Shown here piece after piece: positions 7,360 through 9,057 of a DNA stretch of 9,057 bases (the stretch's first letter is position 1; each line of letters starts with the position of its first letter). A model generated the notes under the pieces. It ran no database searches. It saw only the letters and a program-made list of their open reading frames with translations, and was not told the DNA's origin. Source of the DNA: an uncultured Acidobacteriota bacterium. Its GTDB lineage: Bacteria > Acidobacteriota > Blastocatellia > RBC074. A program made the translations under genes and the position numbers. Location: contig CALBSU010000459.1 of NCBI GenBank assembly GCA_937967285.1, forward strand, positions 1 through 9,057. Direction: 5' to 3'.

Positions 7360-8766
7360 TCAAGCCAGTACGTCGCGAATGACGTGTCCGTGAACGTCGG
7401 TCAGTCGCCTGTTCGTTCCGTTATGATAATAGGTCAGGCGCTCGTGGTCGATTCCCAGCAGGTGCAGCACGGTCGCGTAAAAATCGTAAACCGTGGCGAT
7501 GTCCCTGACCGCGCGGCGCCCGAAATCGTCGGTCTCGCCATAGCTGACTCCGCCTTTGACTCCCGCGCCCATCATCCAGAGCGTGAATCCGTCAGGGTTG
7601 TGATCGCGCCCGGTCGAGCCTTCCTGATGCGTGGGCATGCGGCCGAACTCTGTGGTCCACAGCACCAGCGTGTCCTTCAGCAGACCGCGCTGTTTCAGAT
7701 CAGTCAGCAGAGCCGCCGTCGGCTGGTCCAGGATCGGGCAATGGCGCTCGTAGTCGGTCTTGAGCGTCCGGTGCGCGTCCCAGTTGAGCAGGCCGTCGAT
7801 GCCGCTCGCGCGCGAAGCGCAGTAGAGCGTCACATACCGAACGCCGCGCTCGAGCAGGCGCCGTGCGAGCAGGCAATTGCGCGCATACGCTGCCTTCAGC
7901 GGATTCGCGTCGTCCGTGCCGTAGAGCTTGTGAACTTCGGCCGATTCGCCTTTGAGATCAGTCGCCTCGGGCGCGGCCATCTGCATCCGCGCGGCCAGCT
8001 CATACGAAGCCATTCGCGCGCGCAGTTCGGTCTCGCCCGGATTGCGCTCGGCGTGCGCATCGTTGAGTCTCCGCAAAAAGGCCCGTGTCGCCGCTTCCTC
8101 GTCTTCAGCGATATCGGCCGGACGATCCAGATTGCGCAGCGGCTGGTGCGCCGCGAGCATCGTCGCCTGATGCTGAGCTGGAAGAAATCCGTTCGACCAG
8201 TTGGCCTTGCCGTTCGGAGGTTCGCCTCGAACATCCGTGATTGCGATGTAGGTCGGCAGGTTCTCGTTCAGACTGCCGAGCGCGTAACTCGCCCATGCTC
8301 CGGCTGACGGGAACCCTTCGCGCACGAAGCCGGTGTTCATAAAGACGCTCGCCGGCCCGTGAGTATTGCTCCGCGATGTCATCGAATGAATGAATGCGAT
8401 GTCGTCGGCGTGCCGGCTCAGATGCGGCAGCAGCGTCGTCAGCATCTTGCCGCTTGAGCCCGCCGGAGCGAACGGCCACGGCGATTTCATGATGTTGCCG
8501 TTCTTGCCCTGAAATGTGACTTCATTCTCTCCGCCGGGCAGGGGCGTGCCATGATATTTTTCGAGCGCGGGTTTGTAGTCCCACAGGTCGATATGCGAAG
8601 CCGCGCCGGGGCAGGCGATCTGCAGCACCTGTCGGGCCCTCGGCGCGTGATGCTGAATCCGCTGCGCGAACACTTCGCCGGCGAGCAGGTGTGTCAGCGC
8701 AACTCCGGCCAGGCCCGTGGTCGTATCTCTCAGAAAATGCCGGCGCGTCAGTGAAAGCGCATCCAT
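7360..8766 (-). CDS. Tat-exported DUF1501 family protein (sulfatase/phosphatase-like)
   Basis: A 468-residue DUF1501 protein, the usual length for the family, which is regarded as related to the alkaline phosphatase/sulfatase fold; no member's reaction is firmly established to my knowledge. The twin-arginine signal is TRRHFLRD (7-14), followed by a hydrophobic stretch and a likely VFA cleavage site (32-34). Landmarks are ACPGAASHIDLWDYKP (51-66), SRSNTHGPASVFMNTG (131-146), PSAGAWASYALG (153-164), NWDAHRTLKTDY (328-339), TLVLWTTEFGRMP (366-378) and GRDHNPDGF (386-394), the last two probably forming a metal site, then AGVKGGVSYGETDDFG (401-416). The ATG at 8766 follows GAGGTGAGGAG, an excellent Shine-Dalgarno region that overlaps the upstream stop. 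It lies 9 nt after a DUF1553 gene; DUF1549/DUF1553 and DUF1501 genes are commonly paired in planctomycetes and acidobacteria, so a joint envelope function is likely. Confidence 0.94.
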   Translation of the reverse strand: MDALSLTRRHFLRDTTTGLAGVALTHLLAGEVFAQRIQHHAPRARQVLQIACPGAASHIDLWDYKPALEKYHGTPLPGGENEVTFQGKNGNIMKSPWPFAPAGSSGKMLTTLLPHLSRHADDIAFIHSMTSRSNTHGPASVFMNTGFVREGFPSAGAWASYALGSLNENLPTYIAITDVRGEPPNGKANWSNGFLPAQHQATMLAAHQPLRNLDRPADIAEDEEAATRAFLRRLNDAHAERNPGETELRARMASYELAARMQMAAPEATDLKGESAEVHKLYGTDDANPLKAAYARNCLLARRLLERGVRYVTLYCASRASGIDGLLNWDAHRTLKTDYERHCPILDQPTAALLTDLKQRGLLKDTLVLWTTEFGRMPTHQEGSTGRDHNPDGFTLWMMGAGVKGGVSYGETDDFGRRAVRDIATVYDFYATVLHLLGIDHERLTYYHNGTNRRLTDVHGHVIRDVLA

Positions 8767-8775
8767 CTCCTCACC

Positions 8776-9057
8776 TCAATTCAGATAGATCAGTTCGTTT
8801 GAATTCAGCAGAGCGCGGCAGAATGCGCGCCACCCGTGTTTCCCGATCAATTCCATCGCGGCATTTTCTTCCTCTCTTGAAGCCGCGCGCTGAAAAGCCA
8901 GCACGAAGGCGCGGCGCACGCGTTTGGCATCATCGGGCGCTTCCTTCTTCAGTCGGTTGCTCAGCGCATCGGCCATGTCCAGAGTGAACCGGTGATTGAG
9001 CAGAGTCAGCGCCTGAAGCGGCGATGTGGTGCTGATGCGGCTCGGCGCCGCCGCGGC
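8776..9057 (-). CDS. DUF1553 protein, C-terminal fragment cut by the window edge
   Basis: Ninety-three in-frame codons are open from the window end to the TGA at 8776-8778; the 5' part lies outside. The visible protein contains TTSPLQALTLLNHRF (residues 10-24 of the fragment), then a helical stretch including RRAFVLAFQRAASREEE and the closing WRAFCRALLNSNELIYLN. This is the typical end of DUF1553, where 'PLQAL.LLN' and a final 'N.FLYL' or similar are characteristic. Full members usually carry an N-terminal cytochrome-c-like domain, DUF1549 and then DUF1553, with a signal peptide; whether this one does cannot be seen. An internal ATG at 8976 would give only 66 residues and is not a credible start, because the family similarity continues upstream of it. 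The stop codon sits 9 nt before the DUF1501 start, indicating an operon. Confidence 0.9.
   Translation of the reverse strand, partial: AAAAPSRISTTSPLQALTLLNHRFTLDMADALSNRLKKEAPDDAKRVRRAFVLAFQRAASREEENAAMELIGKHGWRAFCRALLNSNELIYLN

Noticed and set aside
5891..8307. Plus-strand frames of 278 and 307 codons (5891-6727 and 7384-8307)
   Set aside because: They are antisense to well-supported genes with conserved motifs, and their translations look like shadow sequence without family features.

Overview
All credible genes in this window lie on the minus strand, so the biological reading order runs from high to low coordinates. The sequence is GC-rich and gene-dense. It carries protein families (DUF1553, DUF1501, DUF1587/1595/1592/1588/1585 with c-type heme motifs, DUF1552) that are expanded in Planctomycetes, Verrucomicrobia and Acidobacteria. 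With the D-aminoacylase-type amidohydrolase and the intergenic repeats of the 'GACGCCAA' and 'CCGCAAAGA' kind, an acidobacterium of the Solibacter/Bryobacter type is my best guess. This is an inference from gene content: there is no rRNA or other phylogenetic marker here.

Layout in transcription order. (1) 9057-8776: the last 93 codons of a DUF1553 protein, cut by the window edge. (2) 8766-7360: a Tat-exported DUF1501 protein, 9 nt downstream and very likely in the same operon. (3) 7359-7118: a 242-nt gap holding a palindromic repeat element (about 7159-7307) and the leader of the next gene. (4) 7117-4541: a secreted di-heme-motif protein with the DUF1587-1595-1592-1588-1585 architecture. (5) 4544-3234: a Tat-exported DUF1552 protein whose GTG start overlaps the preceding stop codon. 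(6) 3223-2276: a membrane-anchored alpha/beta hydrolase, 10 nt further on. (7) 2238-352: an exported N-acyl-D-amino-acid deacylase-like amidohydrolase, 37 nt further on. (8) 351-1: a non-coding tail dominated by a large inverted array of 34-bp repeats (18-171 against 243-337).

The genes form two adjacent modules of the same design. Each has a large protein of the 'planctomycete cytochrome' group (DUF1549/1553 type or DUF1587-1585 type) followed by a Tat-exported, phosphatase/sulfatase-like partner (DUF1501 or DUF1552). The two Tat partners can be aligned by eye along several blocks, which suggests ancient paralogy. The second module also includes two hydrolases predicted to act outside the cytoplasm, an esterase/lipase-fold enzyme and an amide hydrolase. 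Together the four genes look like an envelope system that acts on an amide- or ester-containing substrate. The substrate cannot be read from the sequence.

The most unusual non-coding features are the two large palindromes. Their sequences differ but they follow the same rules: short 8-9 nt submodules, inverted arms, and loss of a single submodule in one unit or arm. Each lies just beyond the 3' end of one of the two predicted operons.
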